Under the pieces are notes generated by a model. That model saw only the letters and a list, made by a program, of their open reading frames with translations. It did no database searches and was not told the origin of the DNA. Source: an uncultured Faecalibacterium sp. (GTDB taxonomy: Bacteria > Bacillota > Clostridia > Oscillospirales > Ruminococcaceae). Taken from it: 8,279 nucleotides of DNA. The DNA lies in assembly GCA_900551435.1 (NCBI GenBank), contig URVW01000083.1, positions 1 to 8,279 on the forward strand, read 5' to 3'. A program made the translations under genes and the position numbers. Numbering within the stretch: the first letter of the stretch is position 1; every line of letters begins with the position of its first letter. Positions 1 through 6,083 of this stretch are shown here, in pieces.

Positions 1-63
1 AGGTTCCGGGTTTTGTGCATAATTTTTTCAGAGAGCTATTTTGCAACAGCCCCTTTTGGTGCA
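1..63. other. Non-coding left edge, possible insertion-sequence end
   Basis: No gene is supported here. Read on the minus strand, downstream of the MATE gene stop, the sequence contains GGGGCTGTTGCAAAATAG. This G-rich-then-GTTGCAAAA pattern resembles the outer terminal inverted repeat of several insertion-sequence families. If so, the element would lie to the left, outside the window, with its edge near base 54. No transposase coding sequence, second inverted repeat or target duplication is visible. It could equally be plain intergenic sequence. No convincing terminator for the MATE gene is seen here. Confidence 0.2.
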
Positions 64-1410
64 TTACTGCCCCTTTTTCGCGCTCTGGCGTTCTAGATAG
101 AGGAAGAAGCAGACGTTCAGCACGATGCCGACGGCGGTGGAAGCCGGGGCGGCAAGACCGATCTTGGTCAGGCTGGCGTTGGGTTGGATGCTCATGAAGT
201 AAGCCAGCGGCAGACGGACCAGAAGGGTCTGGACAAGGCCCTGCACCATGACCCATACGGTGCGGTCGTTGCCGTTGAAGTAGCCCACCATGCTGAACAG
301 GATGGCGGTCACGAGGGTCTCCGGCGCAAAGCCCTTCAGGTAGGCGTAGCCGTTCTGGATGACGGCGGCGTCAGTAGTAAAGATGCCGGACAGAACGTCA
401 CCCTTGAGCATGATGAGGGCGAACACGAAGCAGCCGACCGTCAGGCCGATGCCAATGCCCGTGAACATGGCTTTTTTGGCGCGCTTCGGGTTGCCCGCGC
501 CGATGTTCTGGGAGACGAAGGATGCCATCGACTGCATCAGAGCGCTGGGGATGAGCATTGCGAAGTTGACGATCTTGCATGCGACGCCATAGCCGGAGGA
601 CGCTTCCAGACCCAGACGGTTGACGAACGCGCAGAGGGCGAGGAAGGAAAGCTGAGTCAAAAACTCCTGCAAGGCCAGCGGCAGACCGATGCTGAGGAAC
701 TTTTTGCACTGAAGATTCAGGCGGAAATTGGATTTTTGAATGGTAAACGGCAGCTTTTTCTTGAAGAGGATGACGATGGCGCAGACCACACTGATGGCCT
801 GTGCGAACACGGTGGCTATGGCCGCACCGGCGGCGTCCAGATGCAGACCGGCCACCAACACGAGGTCGCCGACGATGTTGACCACACAGGCCACCAGAAC
901 GAAGAGCAGGGGAGACTTGCTGTCGCCCAGACCACGGAAGATGGCCGCAAGCAGGTTATACGCCACGATGAAGAAGATGCCGCCGCCGCAGATGCGGACA
1001 TAGCTGGCCGTCAGGCTGACAGCCTCTTCGGGGGCCTGCATCAGCACCGAGATGGGGCGGGCAAAGCCGACCATCACGACCAGCAGGACGGCGGACATCA
1101 GCGCGAACACGATGGCTGCGCCGCCGATGACCGAGCCGATCAGTTCCGGTTTCTTTTCGCCCAGATAGCGGGCGATGAGCACCGTGATGCCCATGGCCAG
1201 CTGGGTGACCACAAAGGTGACGAGGTTGAGCACCTGACTGCCCGTGGAAACGGCAGACAGGCCGGACGTGGAGCCGAACCGGCCCACCACCAGAAGGTCC
1301 ACGGCGCCGTAAGCGGCCTGAAGGATCAGTGCGCCCAGAATGGGCAGCATGAAGAGCGACAGCTTTTTCAGGATGCTGCCTTGGGTGAAATCGGCTTTAT
1401 CATTTTTCAA
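64..1410 (-). CDS. MATE family multidrug/sodium-type efflux transporter
   Basis: This 448-residue integral membrane protein has the length and hydrophobic pattern of the 12-helix MATE family. These transporters export cationic drugs or metabolites in exchange for Na+ or H+. The N-terminal half carries the typical first-helix stretch (PILGALILQAAYGAVDLLVV, about residues 23-42) followed by GRFGSTSGLSAVS and the MGITVLIARYLGEK loop. The equivalent second-half region (LPLALQEFLTQLSFLALC then SQNIGAGNPKRAKKA) shows the internal duplication expected of the family. The start is a TTG codon with GGAG eight bases upstream. It lies inside the last codons of marR, so the two genes overlap by 11 bases and are probably translationally coupled. 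Expression should follow the MarR-controlled promoter. The family call is firm; the substrate cannot be read from sequence. Confidence 0.93.
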   Translation of the reverse strand: MKNDKADFTQGSILKKLSLFMLPILGALILQAAYGAVDLLVVGRFGSTSGLSAVSTGSQVLNLVTFVVTQLAMGITVLIARYLGEKKPELIGSVIGGAAIVFALMSAVLLVVMVGFARPISVLMQAPEEAVSLTASYVRICGGGIFFIVAYNLLAAIFRGLGDSKSPLLFVLVACVVNIVGDLVLVAGLHLDAAGAAIATVFAQAISVVCAIVILFKKKLPFTIQKSNFRLNLQCKKFLSIGLPLALQEFLTQLSFLALCAFVNRLGLEASSGYGVACKIVNFAMLIPSALMQSMASFVSQNIGAGNPKRAKKAMFTGIGIGLTVGCFVFALIMLKGDVLSGIFTTDAAVIQNGYAYLKGFAPETLVTAILFSMVGYFNGNDRTVWVMVQGLVQTLLVRLPLAYFMSIQPNASLTKIGLAAPASTAVGIVLNVCFFLYLERQSAKKGQ

Positions 1411-1852
1411 GGGGGATTCTCCTTTCGCACATTACTTGATAAAATCGTTCAATGGTGCGAATCATGCACGCGGCATCCGCTTCGGAAATGTCGTTGAGAC
1501 AGGGGGCCAGCGCCGCGAAATATTCGGTGTCGTATTTCTGCGAGAGTGCCTTTCCGGCCTCGGTGACGGAAAGATAGGTCACGCGGCCGTCCTCCGCCGA
1601 GGTCCGCTTGGTCAGATAGCCTTTCTGCTCCATGTCCTTGACGGTCCGGGTCACGCCGGGGCGGGGCAGGTTGAGTGCGTCGCTCAGGTCCGACACTTTG
1701 ACCTGCACCCCGGCCTGTTCCAGTGAGCGGATGGTGTCCAGATAGTGGATGTAGGACGGCATCACGCCTTCCGGCAGCGGCGGGAGCATGTCCCGGATGC
1801 GCTTGGCCTGATAGCACGCATCGAGCATTCGTTTGGTGAGTTCAACGGTCAT
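1400..1852 (-). CDS. MarR family transcriptional regulator
   Basis: This 150-residue protein has the MarR winged-helix layout. A helical N-terminus is followed by a helix-turn-helix at about residues 53-77 (VSDLSDALNLPRPGVTRTVK). The wing, at about 82-100, contains the conserved D-x-R signature (EDGRVTYLSVTEAG), and a C-terminal dimerisation helix closes the protein. Such proteins are dimeric repressors that release DNA on binding a small lipophilic ligand, and often control an adjacent efflux pump. Here the gene is first in an operon with the MATE transporter, whose start overlaps its stop. The ATG has a GAGGAG ribosome-binding site seven to eight bases upstream. A consensus promoter overlapped by palindromic units lies just upstream, so autoregulation is inferred. 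Confidence 0.93.
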   Translation of the reverse strand: MTVELTKRMLDACYQAKRIRDMLPPLPEGVMPSYIHYLDTIRSLEQAGVQVKVSDLSDALNLPRPGVTRTVKDMEQKGYLTKRTSAEDGRVTYLSVTEAGKALSQKYDTEYFAALAPCLNDISEADAACMIRTIERFYQVMCERRIPLEK

Positions 1853-1872
1853 GGTGGGTTCTCCTCAAATAG

Positions 1873-1911
1873 TTATCATAGATAATTACCGGTGATAATT
1901 ATATAGATATG
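1873..1911. promoter_or_regulatory. Tandem 13-bp operator-like units at the marR promoter
   Basis: Three 13-base units lie head to tail: TTATCATAGATAA (1873-1885), TTACCGGTGATAA (1886-1898) and a degraded TTATATAGATATG (1899-1911). The first is a perfect TTATC-NNN-GATAA inverted repeat and the second has one mismatch. They overlap the -10 hexamer and expected start site of the marR-MATE promoter, where a repressor would block transcription. The arms are the right size for MarR-family dimers. Assignment to the adjacent MarR protein is inference. Confidence 0.6.
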
Positions 1912-1925
1912 GTTTGATTTGTCAA
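1898..1925 (-). promoter_or_regulatory. Sigma-A-type promoter of marR-MATE operon
   Basis: On the minus strand a perfect TTGACA (1925-1920) is separated by 16 bases from a perfect TATAAT (1903-1898). Transcription would start near 1890, giving a leader of about 40 bases before the marR ATG. The -10 hexamer is embedded in the tandem operator-like units. Confidence 0.8.
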
Positions 1926-1982
1926 GAGGGTTTGATAAAAAAGACTGCCGCAAAATCAACTGCGTCCGGCCCGAGGCGGGGC

Positions 1983-2011
1983 TTGACAACCCCGGCAGAA
2001 CGTGGTAGCAT
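1983..2011 (+). promoter_or_regulatory. Promoter of tetR gene
   Basis: TTGACA (1983-1988), a 17-base spacer and TAGCAT (2006-2011) form a good sigma-A promoter pointing at the tetR start. The -10 hexamer overlaps the first bases of the palindromic operator, as expected for autorepression. The region between this -35 and the divergent marR -35 (1926-1982) holds nothing else that I recognise. Confidence 0.7.
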
Positions 2012-2022
2012 AACGGTGTTAT
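2010..2022. promoter_or_regulatory. TetR operator copy 1 (ATAACGGTGTTAT)
   Basis: This palindrome has arms ATAAC and GTTAT around GGT. The same 13 bases recur at 2707-2719 and 6192-6204, and I saw no other copy in the window. Placement over the -10 and start region of tetR suggests autoregulation. Binding by the adjacent TetR protein is inferred from position and repetition. Confidence 0.75.
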
Positions 2023-2042
2023 TTTATGAAACAGGAGCTGCC

Positions 2043-2657
2043 ATGAAAGACGAACGCGAAACCAAAGAAAAGCTGCTGGAAAGCGCCCGCGCGGAGTTCA
2101 TCGCAAAGGGGTATCAGGGGGCTTCCCTGCGGACCATCTGCAAAAATTCCGGCGTGACCACCGGTGCGCTCTATTTTTTCTTTAAGGATAAGGACGACCT
2201 CTTCACCTCGCTGGTGGAGCCGCAGCTGACCGCCCTGAAAGGGATGCTCCAAGCGCACATGGAGCAGGAGCTTCTGGCGCTGGAACCGGAAGCGGACACC
2301 ACCGCGGACGAGTTCCGGGACGATGCCTATGCATCCCGGCAGGTGCTTCATCTGCTGTATCAGAACTACGATTTATTCTTGCTGCTGCTCACGGGGAGCT
2401 ATGGGTCCAGTCAGGAGCATTTCGTCGATGAGCTGGTCGCCATTTCAGAGCAGCACTACCGCACGCTGTCGGACCGTCAGGCGGCGCTGTGCGGGGTCGC
2501 GCCTCCGGACGACTACACCATCCACTGGATGGCCCATATGCAGATCGATGCCTTTGTGCATCTTCTGACCCACGAGCGGGAAGAGGAAAAGGCACTGGCG
2601 CATCTGCAGAGCATCCTGCAATATATGCTGGCGGGCTGGAACGGCCTGTTTCACTAA
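2043..2657 (+). CDS. TetR/AcrR family transcriptional regulator
   Basis: This 204-residue protein has a typical TetR N-terminal DNA-binding domain. It opens with ETKEKLLESARAEFIAKGY, then the helix-turn-helix ASLRTICKNSGVTTGALYFFF (about residues 27-47), followed by KDKDDLF. The C-terminal ligand and dimer domain (about 60-204) is helical and poorly conserved, so the ligand is unknown. I chose the ATG at 2043 because AGGAG lies five bases upstream and the sequence from there matches the family start. An in-frame upstream start at 1914 would lie before the promoter. The gene precedes an ABC transporter operon, now decayed, and shares a palindromic operator with it and with a second ABC remnant at 6.3 kb. 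It is probably a dimeric repressor of these exporters and of itself. Confidence 0.92.
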   Translation: MKDERETKEKLLESARAEFIAKGYQGASLRTICKNSGVTTGALYFFFKDKDDLFTSLVEPQLTALKGMLQAHMEQELLALEPEADTTADEFRDDAYASRQVLHLLYQNYDLFLLLLTGSYGSSQEHFVDELVAISEQHYRTLSDRQAALCGVAPPDDYTIHWMAHMQIDAFVHLLTHEREEEKALAHLQSILQYMLAGWNGLFH

Positions 2658-2664
2658 GTTTTTT

Positions 2665-2687
2665 CCATGGCGTGATCGGCGTCATGG
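2665..2687 (+). terminator. Weak hairpin after tetR, possible terminator
   Basis: CCATGGCGT and GCGTCATGG can form a 9-bp stem, including two G-U pairs, around a GATCG loop eight bases after the tetR stop. It is followed only by ATTTTATC, a poor U-tract. It may be a weak terminator or simply a palindrome; readthrough into the ABC remnant is likely. Confidence 0.3.
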
Positions 2688-2705
2688 ATTTTATCAGTTC
2701 ATAAA

Positions 2706-2720
2706 CATAACGGTGTTATG
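2706..2720. promoter_or_regulatory. TetR operator copy 2 (CATAACGGTGTTATG)
   Basis: This is a perfect inverted repeat with 6-base arms CATAAC/GTTATG around GGT, 31 bases before the start of the ABC ATPase remnant. The 13-base core is identical to the copies at 2010 and 6192. I could not find a convincing -35/-10 pair just upstream. The promoter may have eroded, or the site may act on readthrough transcription from tetR. Confidence 0.72.
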
Positions 2721-2751
2721 CCGTGCTAACTTTTTTGAGGAGGAAGGTATC

Positions 2752-3113
2752 ATGTATCTGGAAGTCAAGGATCTGTGCAAAAGCTATGGCGAGGGCGGAA
2801 GCTATACCTAAGTGCTGAAGAACGTCTCGCTGGAGGTGCAGAAAGGCGAGATGTGCGTCATTCAGGGCACGAGCGGTTCGGGCAAATCGACCCTGCTCAA
2901 CTGCATCGGCGGGCTGGACAGCAAAACGTCCCGGGAAATTTTGATGCTGCTGGAACGGGTCAACGCGCAGTACGGCACGACCATGCTCATCGTCACCACA
3001 ACAACGTCATCAAGCAGATGGTGCATCAGGTGGTCATTCTGAAGGACGGCCAGATCGAGCAGAACTACCGCAACGCCGTCCGCACCCCTGCCGCACAGTT
3101 GGAGGATTTGTAA
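2752..3113 (+). pseudogene. Decayed ABC transporter ATP-binding protein (LolD/MacB-type)
   Basis: The start (GGAGGAAGG then ATG) and a normal end are both present, but the gene carries three lesions. Codon 20 is TAA (2809-2811), in the segment that should read SYTxVLKNVSLEV. After an intact Walker A (GTSGSGKST, 2866-2892) the sequence jumps from GGLDS straight to KTSREILMLLERVN, the region that normally follows the D-loop. The Q-loop, signature motif and Walker B are therefore gone, roughly 110-130 codons. One C is missing near 2997, where LIVTHNNVIK is expected, so the switch histidine is disrupted and the frame shifts. The true C-terminus (VVILKDGQIEQNYRN...QLEDL) continues in another frame. 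An intact copy would pair with an FtsX-type permease. No functional ATPase can be made. Confidence 0.9.
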
Positions 3114-3114
3114 G

Positions 3115-3493
3115 ATGCAGAAGATCCTGAGCCGCCGGGTCCTGCGGGACATCCGGCAGAATCTGCCGCGCTATGCGGCGCTGTTCTTTCTGGTGCTGCT
3201 GTCGATGTATCTGGTGGTGTCGCTGGTGGGGGCCGCAGAGTCCATCATCCGGGGAGCCGCCCAGAGCAGCGAGGAGCATTTTGTGGAAGATCCCGGCGGC
3301 AAAGGCTGTGATGGACGCCCTCTATCCGAACTTCATCGCCAATGTCGCCATCGGCATGGAGCTGGAGTTCTCGCCGATGCTGTATCTCGGCATCTATGCG
3401 GGGGTGCTGGTGTGCTATCTGGTCATCGACCTGCTTCTGGTGCGGAAGCTGGACAAGATGACTCCGGCCGAGGTGCTCAAGAACCGCGAGTAA
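3115..3493 (+). pseudogene. Decayed FtsX-like ABC transporter permease
   Basis: The gene begins one base after the ATPase stop, as in an intact operon. About 60 N-terminal residues are recognisable (MQKILSRRVLRDIRQNLPRY followed by one membrane helix with YLVVSLVGAAE). The last 60-65 residues are also recognisable but in another frame. They include FIANVAIGMELEF, a helix (LYLGIYAGVLVCYLVI) and the family-typical ending MTPAEVLKNRE. The junction lies near 3290-3310. Permeases of this type usually have several hundred residues with a large extracytoplasmic domain, so most of the gene has been deleted, with a net frameshift. It shares transcription and fate with the upstream ATPase remnant. Both edges match the family, so this is a decayed gene rather than a small membrane protein. 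Confidence 0.85.
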
Positions 3494-3516
3494 GGCGCAG
3501 AATCTCAAAAAAGAGC

Positions 3517-3547
3517 TTGACTTCAACCATGGTTTAAGTTGTAGAAT
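3517..3547 (+). promoter_or_regulatory. MerR-type promoter of CMD-cupin gene
   Basis: TTGACT (3517-3522) and TAGAAT (3542-3547) are separated by 19 bases, longer than the normal 17. The spacer is centred on ACTTCAACCATGGTTTAAGT (3520-3539), an inverted repeat with 9-base arms and one mismatch. An over-long spacer occupied by a dyad is the hallmark of promoters activated by MerR-family regulators, which twist the DNA to realign the two hexamers. No merR gene lies in this window, so the regulator would be elsewhere. The transcript would start about 33 bases before the ATG. Confidence 0.72.
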
Positions 3548-3586
3548 AAAGGCATCACGAACAATGTTCAATGGGAGGTTCCTTCG

Positions 3587-4342
3587 ATGGAGAAAATTGT
3601 ACAGACCGCTGGCCGGAACGCTCTTGGCGAGTTTGCCCCGGCATTTGCACATTACAACGATGATGTCCTGTTCGGTGAGAACTGGAACGATGACGGCATC
3701 GATGTCAAGACCCGCAGCATCATTACGGTGGTGGCGCTGATGGCGGCCGGTGTGACCGATTCTTCTCTGAAGTTCCATCTGGAAAACGCCAAAAAGCACG
3801 GCGTGACCCAGAAAGAGATTGCGGCTATCATCACCCATGTGGCGTTCTATGCTGGCTGGCCCAAGGGCTGGGCCGTGTTCAACATGGCAAAGGAAGTCTG
3901 GGCCGTGGAGCCGGAGGACGACAGCGCCAAGGCAAAGCATCAGGCTTCGATGGTGTTCCCTATCGGCGAACCCAACACGGCCTATGCCCAGTATTTTGTG
4001 GGTCAGAGCTATCTGGCTCCCATCTCCACCCAGCAGGTCGGCGTCCACAACGTGACCTTTGAACCTGCCTGCCGCAACAACTGGCACATCCATCATGCCA
4101 AGTCCGGCGGCGGCCAGATCCTGATCTGCGTGGCGGGCCGCGGCTACTATCAGGAAGAGGGCAAGGAAGCCGTCGAGATGCTCCCCGGCGACTGCATCAA
4201 CATCCCCGCCGAAGTCAAGCACTGGCACGGCGCTGCTCCCGACAGCTGGTTCTCTCACCTCGCGGTGGAAGTTCCGGGCGTCGAGTGCTACAACGAGTGG
4301 TGCGAGCCGGTCTCTGACGAGGATTATAACAAGCTGAAGTAA
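3587..4342 (+). CDS. Carboxymuconolactone decarboxylase-cupin fusion protein
   Basis: This 251-residue cytosolic protein has two domains. Residues about 20-105 form an AhpD-like carboxymuconolactone decarboxylase fold (KTRSIITVVALMAAGVTDSS, later HVAFYAGWPKGWAVF with His84). It lacks the CxxC pair of peroxidase members, so it is nearer the decarboxylase or dehydratase branch. Residues about 145-235 form a cupin barrel. Its motif 1 has WHIHH (His167, His169, His170), with Gln177 about where the usual Glu is expected. Motif 2 is PGDCINIPAEVKHWHG with candidate metal ligands His212 and His214. Fusions of this kind are common in anaerobic gut Clostridia, where their substrate is largely undefined; quinone or electrophile chemistry would fit the MerR-type promoter. 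GGGAGG lies eight bases before the ATG. The gene is monocistronic, ending in a strong terminator. Confidence 0.9.
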   Translation: MEKIVQTAGRNALGEFAPAFAHYNDDVLFGENWNDDGIDVKTRSIITVVALMAAGVTDSSLKFHLENAKKHGVTQKEIAAIITHVAFYAGWPKGWAVFNMAKEVWAVEPEDDSAKAKHQASMVFPIGEPNTAYAQYFVGQSYLAPISTQQVGVHNVTFEPACRNNWHIHHAKSGGGQILICVAGRGYYQEEGKEAVEMLPGDCINIPAEVKHWHGAAPDSWFSHLAVEVPGVECYNEWCEPVSDEDYNKLK

Positions 4343-4353
4343 GAGCGATTGTT

Positions 4354-4396
4354 AAAAGCCGCTGTGCGGGCGCTGGGCCGGTGCAGCGGCTTTTTT
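4354..4396. terminator. Bidirectional terminator between convergent genes
   Basis: AAAAGCCGCTG pairs with CAGCGGCTTTT across a GC-rich loop and is followed by a T6 run on the plus strand. The minus strand ends the same stem in GGCTTTT. It lies 12 bases after the CMD-cupin stop and 8 bases beyond the hydrolase stop, and can serve both. Confidence 0.9.
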
Positions 4397-4403
4397 GCAA
4401 GGT

Positions 4404-5180
4404 TCAGGAATGCCCTCCCGCGATGCTCTTCACGAGTGCAGCCCACTGTTCCGGATAGCACGCCAGCAGCTCTTCGTGCTGAAGGTCCTGCTCGTGGAGG
4501 ATCGGATGGGCAAAGTGCTGTTCGTACCGGGCGCGATACTGCTCGCCCATCTTGAGGGCGTAGAAGATGTGGAACTCCGTTCCCGGGATGTCGAGCTTGT
4601 CCGGCAGCGGGGTGACGAGGTCGGAATAGAACTGGTTCTTGCAGCTTTTCAGGGTGACATAGGGCCGTCCGCCGCCGAGCATCTTGGTGAAAGCGTTGAC
4701 GTAATCGCCCATTTCTTCCATCCGCTTTTCGATTCGTTTCTGCAAAAAGCGAAGCGAGAACTTGCTGTCCCGGATGAAGGGATAGATGAGCGGAACCAGC
4801 AGGGTCGTCTGCAGTTTGGCGGGAAGGGGCGCGGACTGGTCGAGGTCCGAGCTGCCCAGAATGCAGAAATCGATGTGGACATTCTTCCGCGCGGCCAGGA
4901 GCCCGACGAAGGAGCCGCCCAGCGAACAGCCATAGGCCGCACGGATGTGTCCGCCGCAGTTCTCCTTGAGGTAGGCTTCGATCTTGGCCGTTTCGTCCAG
5001 CATGGTGGGGAACTCAGTCTGTTCCGTCTCGTCAAAGCCGTCGTAACTGGCGCAGATGACGCGGAAATCCGGTTCCAGCAGCGGGATGACGTCCCTGAAA
5101 TTGCCCTTCCAGTGGCAGCAGGTCCCGGGCAGCAGAAGAAGGACCGGCTTTGCGGCATCGCCGAATGTGTAGAATTTCAT
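4404..5180 (-). CDS. Alpha/beta hydrolase family protein
   Basis: This 258-residue protein has the alpha/beta hydrolase signatures. A beta-strand and oxyanion loop LLLLPGTCCHWKGNF lies at residues 14-28. The nucleophile elbow is G-C-S-L-G (residues 84-88, Ser86). A late His (QHEELL, His235) is at the position of the catalytic histidine. An acidic residue such as Glu212 could complete the triad, but I cannot assign it surely. There is no signal peptide, so it is probably cytosolic. I chose the ATG at 5180, because GAGGTG sits seven bases before it; a GTG 12 bases upstream lies before that site. It follows the ZIP transporter gene on the same strand by 79 bases and may be read from it or from its own extended -10 promoter. 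Substrate unknown. Confidence 0.85.
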   Translation of the reverse strand: MKFYTFGDAAKPVLLLLPGTCCHWKGNFRDVIPLLEPDFRVICASYDGFDETEQTEFPTMLDETAKIEAYLKENCGGHIRAAYGCSLGGSFVGLLAARKNVHIDFCILGSSDLDQSAPLPAKLQTTLLVPLIYPFIRDSKFSLRFLQKRIEKRMEEMGDYVNAFTKMLGGGRPYVTLKSCKNQFYSDLVTPLPDKLDIPGTEFHIFYALKMGEQYRARYEQHFAHPILHEQDLQHEELLACYPEQWAALVKSIAGGHS

Positions 5181-5223
5181 GTTGCACCTCACACGTTTGG
5201 GTTATCTGCGTTTAACTGCCCTG

Positions 5224-5232
5224 ATTGTAGCA
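5224..5232 (-). promoter_or_regulatory. Possible extended -10 promoter of the hydrolase gene
   Basis: On the minus strand TGCTACAAT forms an extended -10 element (TG-N-TACAAT) 44 bases before the hydrolase ATG. The -35 position reads only TTTTCT, so strength is doubtful. No clear terminator separates this gene from the upstream ZIP gene, so co-transcription is also possible. Confidence 0.4.
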
Positions 5233-5259
5233 CGCTTTTCCGCCGAAGAAAAGGGGGGT

Positions 5260-6039
5260 TCAGCCCAGAGCGACATCCAGGATCATCATCAGACTGAACC
5301 CGACTGCAAAAAAGATCGTGCCGATGTTGGAGTGCCGGCCCTGCGACATCTCCGGGATCAGTTCCTCGACCACGACGTACAGCATGGCCCCGGCGGCGAA
5401 GCTGAGCAGATAGGGCAGGGCGGGGACGATGACGCTGGCCGCAAGGATGGTGAGCACAGCCCCGATCGGCTCCACGATGCCGGACAGAACGCCGCCCCAG
5501 AACGCGCGGCCTTTTTTCATCCCCTCGGCCCGCAGGGGCATCGAGATGATGGCTCCTTCGGGGAAGTTCTGGATGGCGATGCCCAGCGAGAGCGCCAGTG
5601 CGCTGGCGGCGGTGATCTGCGCGCTGCCGGACAAATAGCCCGCATAAACGACGCCGACGGCCATGCCCTCGGGGATGTTGTGCAGGGTCACGGCCAGCAC
5701 CATCATCGTGGTGCGCTGCAGCTGGCTTTTAGGGCCTTCGGCTTGGGTGCTGTTCTGGTGCAGATGCGGGATGATGTGGTCGAGCAGCAGCAAGAACAGG
5801 ATGCCCAGCCAGAACCCGACCGCTGCCGGGAAAAATGCGAGCTTCCCGAGCGAAGCCGACTGGTCCATGGCGGGGATGAGCAGACTCCAGATGGACGCCG
5901 CCACCATCACGCCCGCCGCAAAGCCGGTCAAAGCGCGCTGGATGCTGTCCTTCAGAGTGTTTTTGAGAAAAAAGACACAGGCCGCTCCCAGAGAAGTCCC
6001 CAGAAACGGGATGAGGATGCCATAAAATGCTTCTGTCAT
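5260..6039 (-). CDS. ZIP family divalent metal transporter
   Basis: This 259-residue membrane protein has eight predicted helices and the length of bacterial ZupT/GufA-type ZIP proteins, which import Zn2+ and other divalent metals. Helix 4 carries the binuclear metal motif H-N-I-P-E-G (residues 120-125) and helix 5 carries Q-N-F-P-E-G (157-162). Glu190 follows in helix 6 and Glu225/Glu226 near the end. The loop between helices 3 and 4 (about 90-108) contains a short His-bearing segment, HIIPHLHQ. GGAGGT lies eight bases upstream of the ATG. A strong promoter and a dyad at the transcription start suggest metal-dependent repression. It is divergent from the ABC exporter remnant and is followed by the hydrolase gene. 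Confidence 0.93.
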   Translation of the reverse strand: MTEAFYGILIPFLGTSLGAACVFFLKNTLKDSIQRALTGFAAGVMVAASIWSLLIPAMDQSASLGKLAFFPAAVGFWLGILFLLLLDHIIPHLHQNSTQAEGPKSQLQRTTMMVLAVTLHNIPEGMAVGVVYAGYLSGSAQITAASALALSLGIAIQNFPEGAIISMPLRAEGMKKGRAFWGGVLSGIVEPIGAVLTILAASVIVPALPYLLSFAAGAMLYVVVEELIPEMSQGRHSNIGTIFFAVGFSLMMILDVALG

Positions 6040-6056
6040 AACAATGTACCTCCAAA

Positions 6057-6076
6057 TGGTTATATACGACTAACCA
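6057..6076. promoter_or_regulatory. Operator-like dyad at start site of ZIP gene
   Basis: TGGTTA (6057-6062) and TAACCA (6071-6076) form a perfect 6-base inverted repeat with an 8-base centre. It covers the first transcribed bases from the ZIP promoter. The GGTTA half-site is reminiscent of DtxR/MntR-type boxes, but the match is partial and the regulator is not in this window. Confidence 0.45.
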
Positions 6077-6083
6077 CGAGGAA

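Noticed and set aside
184..1497. Plus-strand open frame of 437 codons opposite the MATE gene
   Set aside because: It is antisense to a clear MATE/MarR pair; its product is rich in H, D, E, Q and G with no hydrophobic core and no family resemblance, and it lacks a promoter or ribosome site. It results from GC-rich codon bias.
1914..2042. N-terminal extension of the TetR protein from an upstream in-frame ATG
   Set aside because: It starts before the TTGACA/TAGCAT promoter and operator, and the extension has no similarity to the family; ATG 2043 has a good ribosome site.
2812..3042. Restart of the ABC ATPase at GTG 2812 as a functional short protein
   Set aside because: It has Walker A only, lacks signature and Walker B, and ends in frameshifted sequence; it cannot be an ATPase.
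3245..4258. Minus-strand open frame of 337 codons opposite the CMD-cupin gene
   Set aside because: Antisense shadow: the plus strand encodes a recognisable two-domain enzyme with promoter, ribosome site and terminator.
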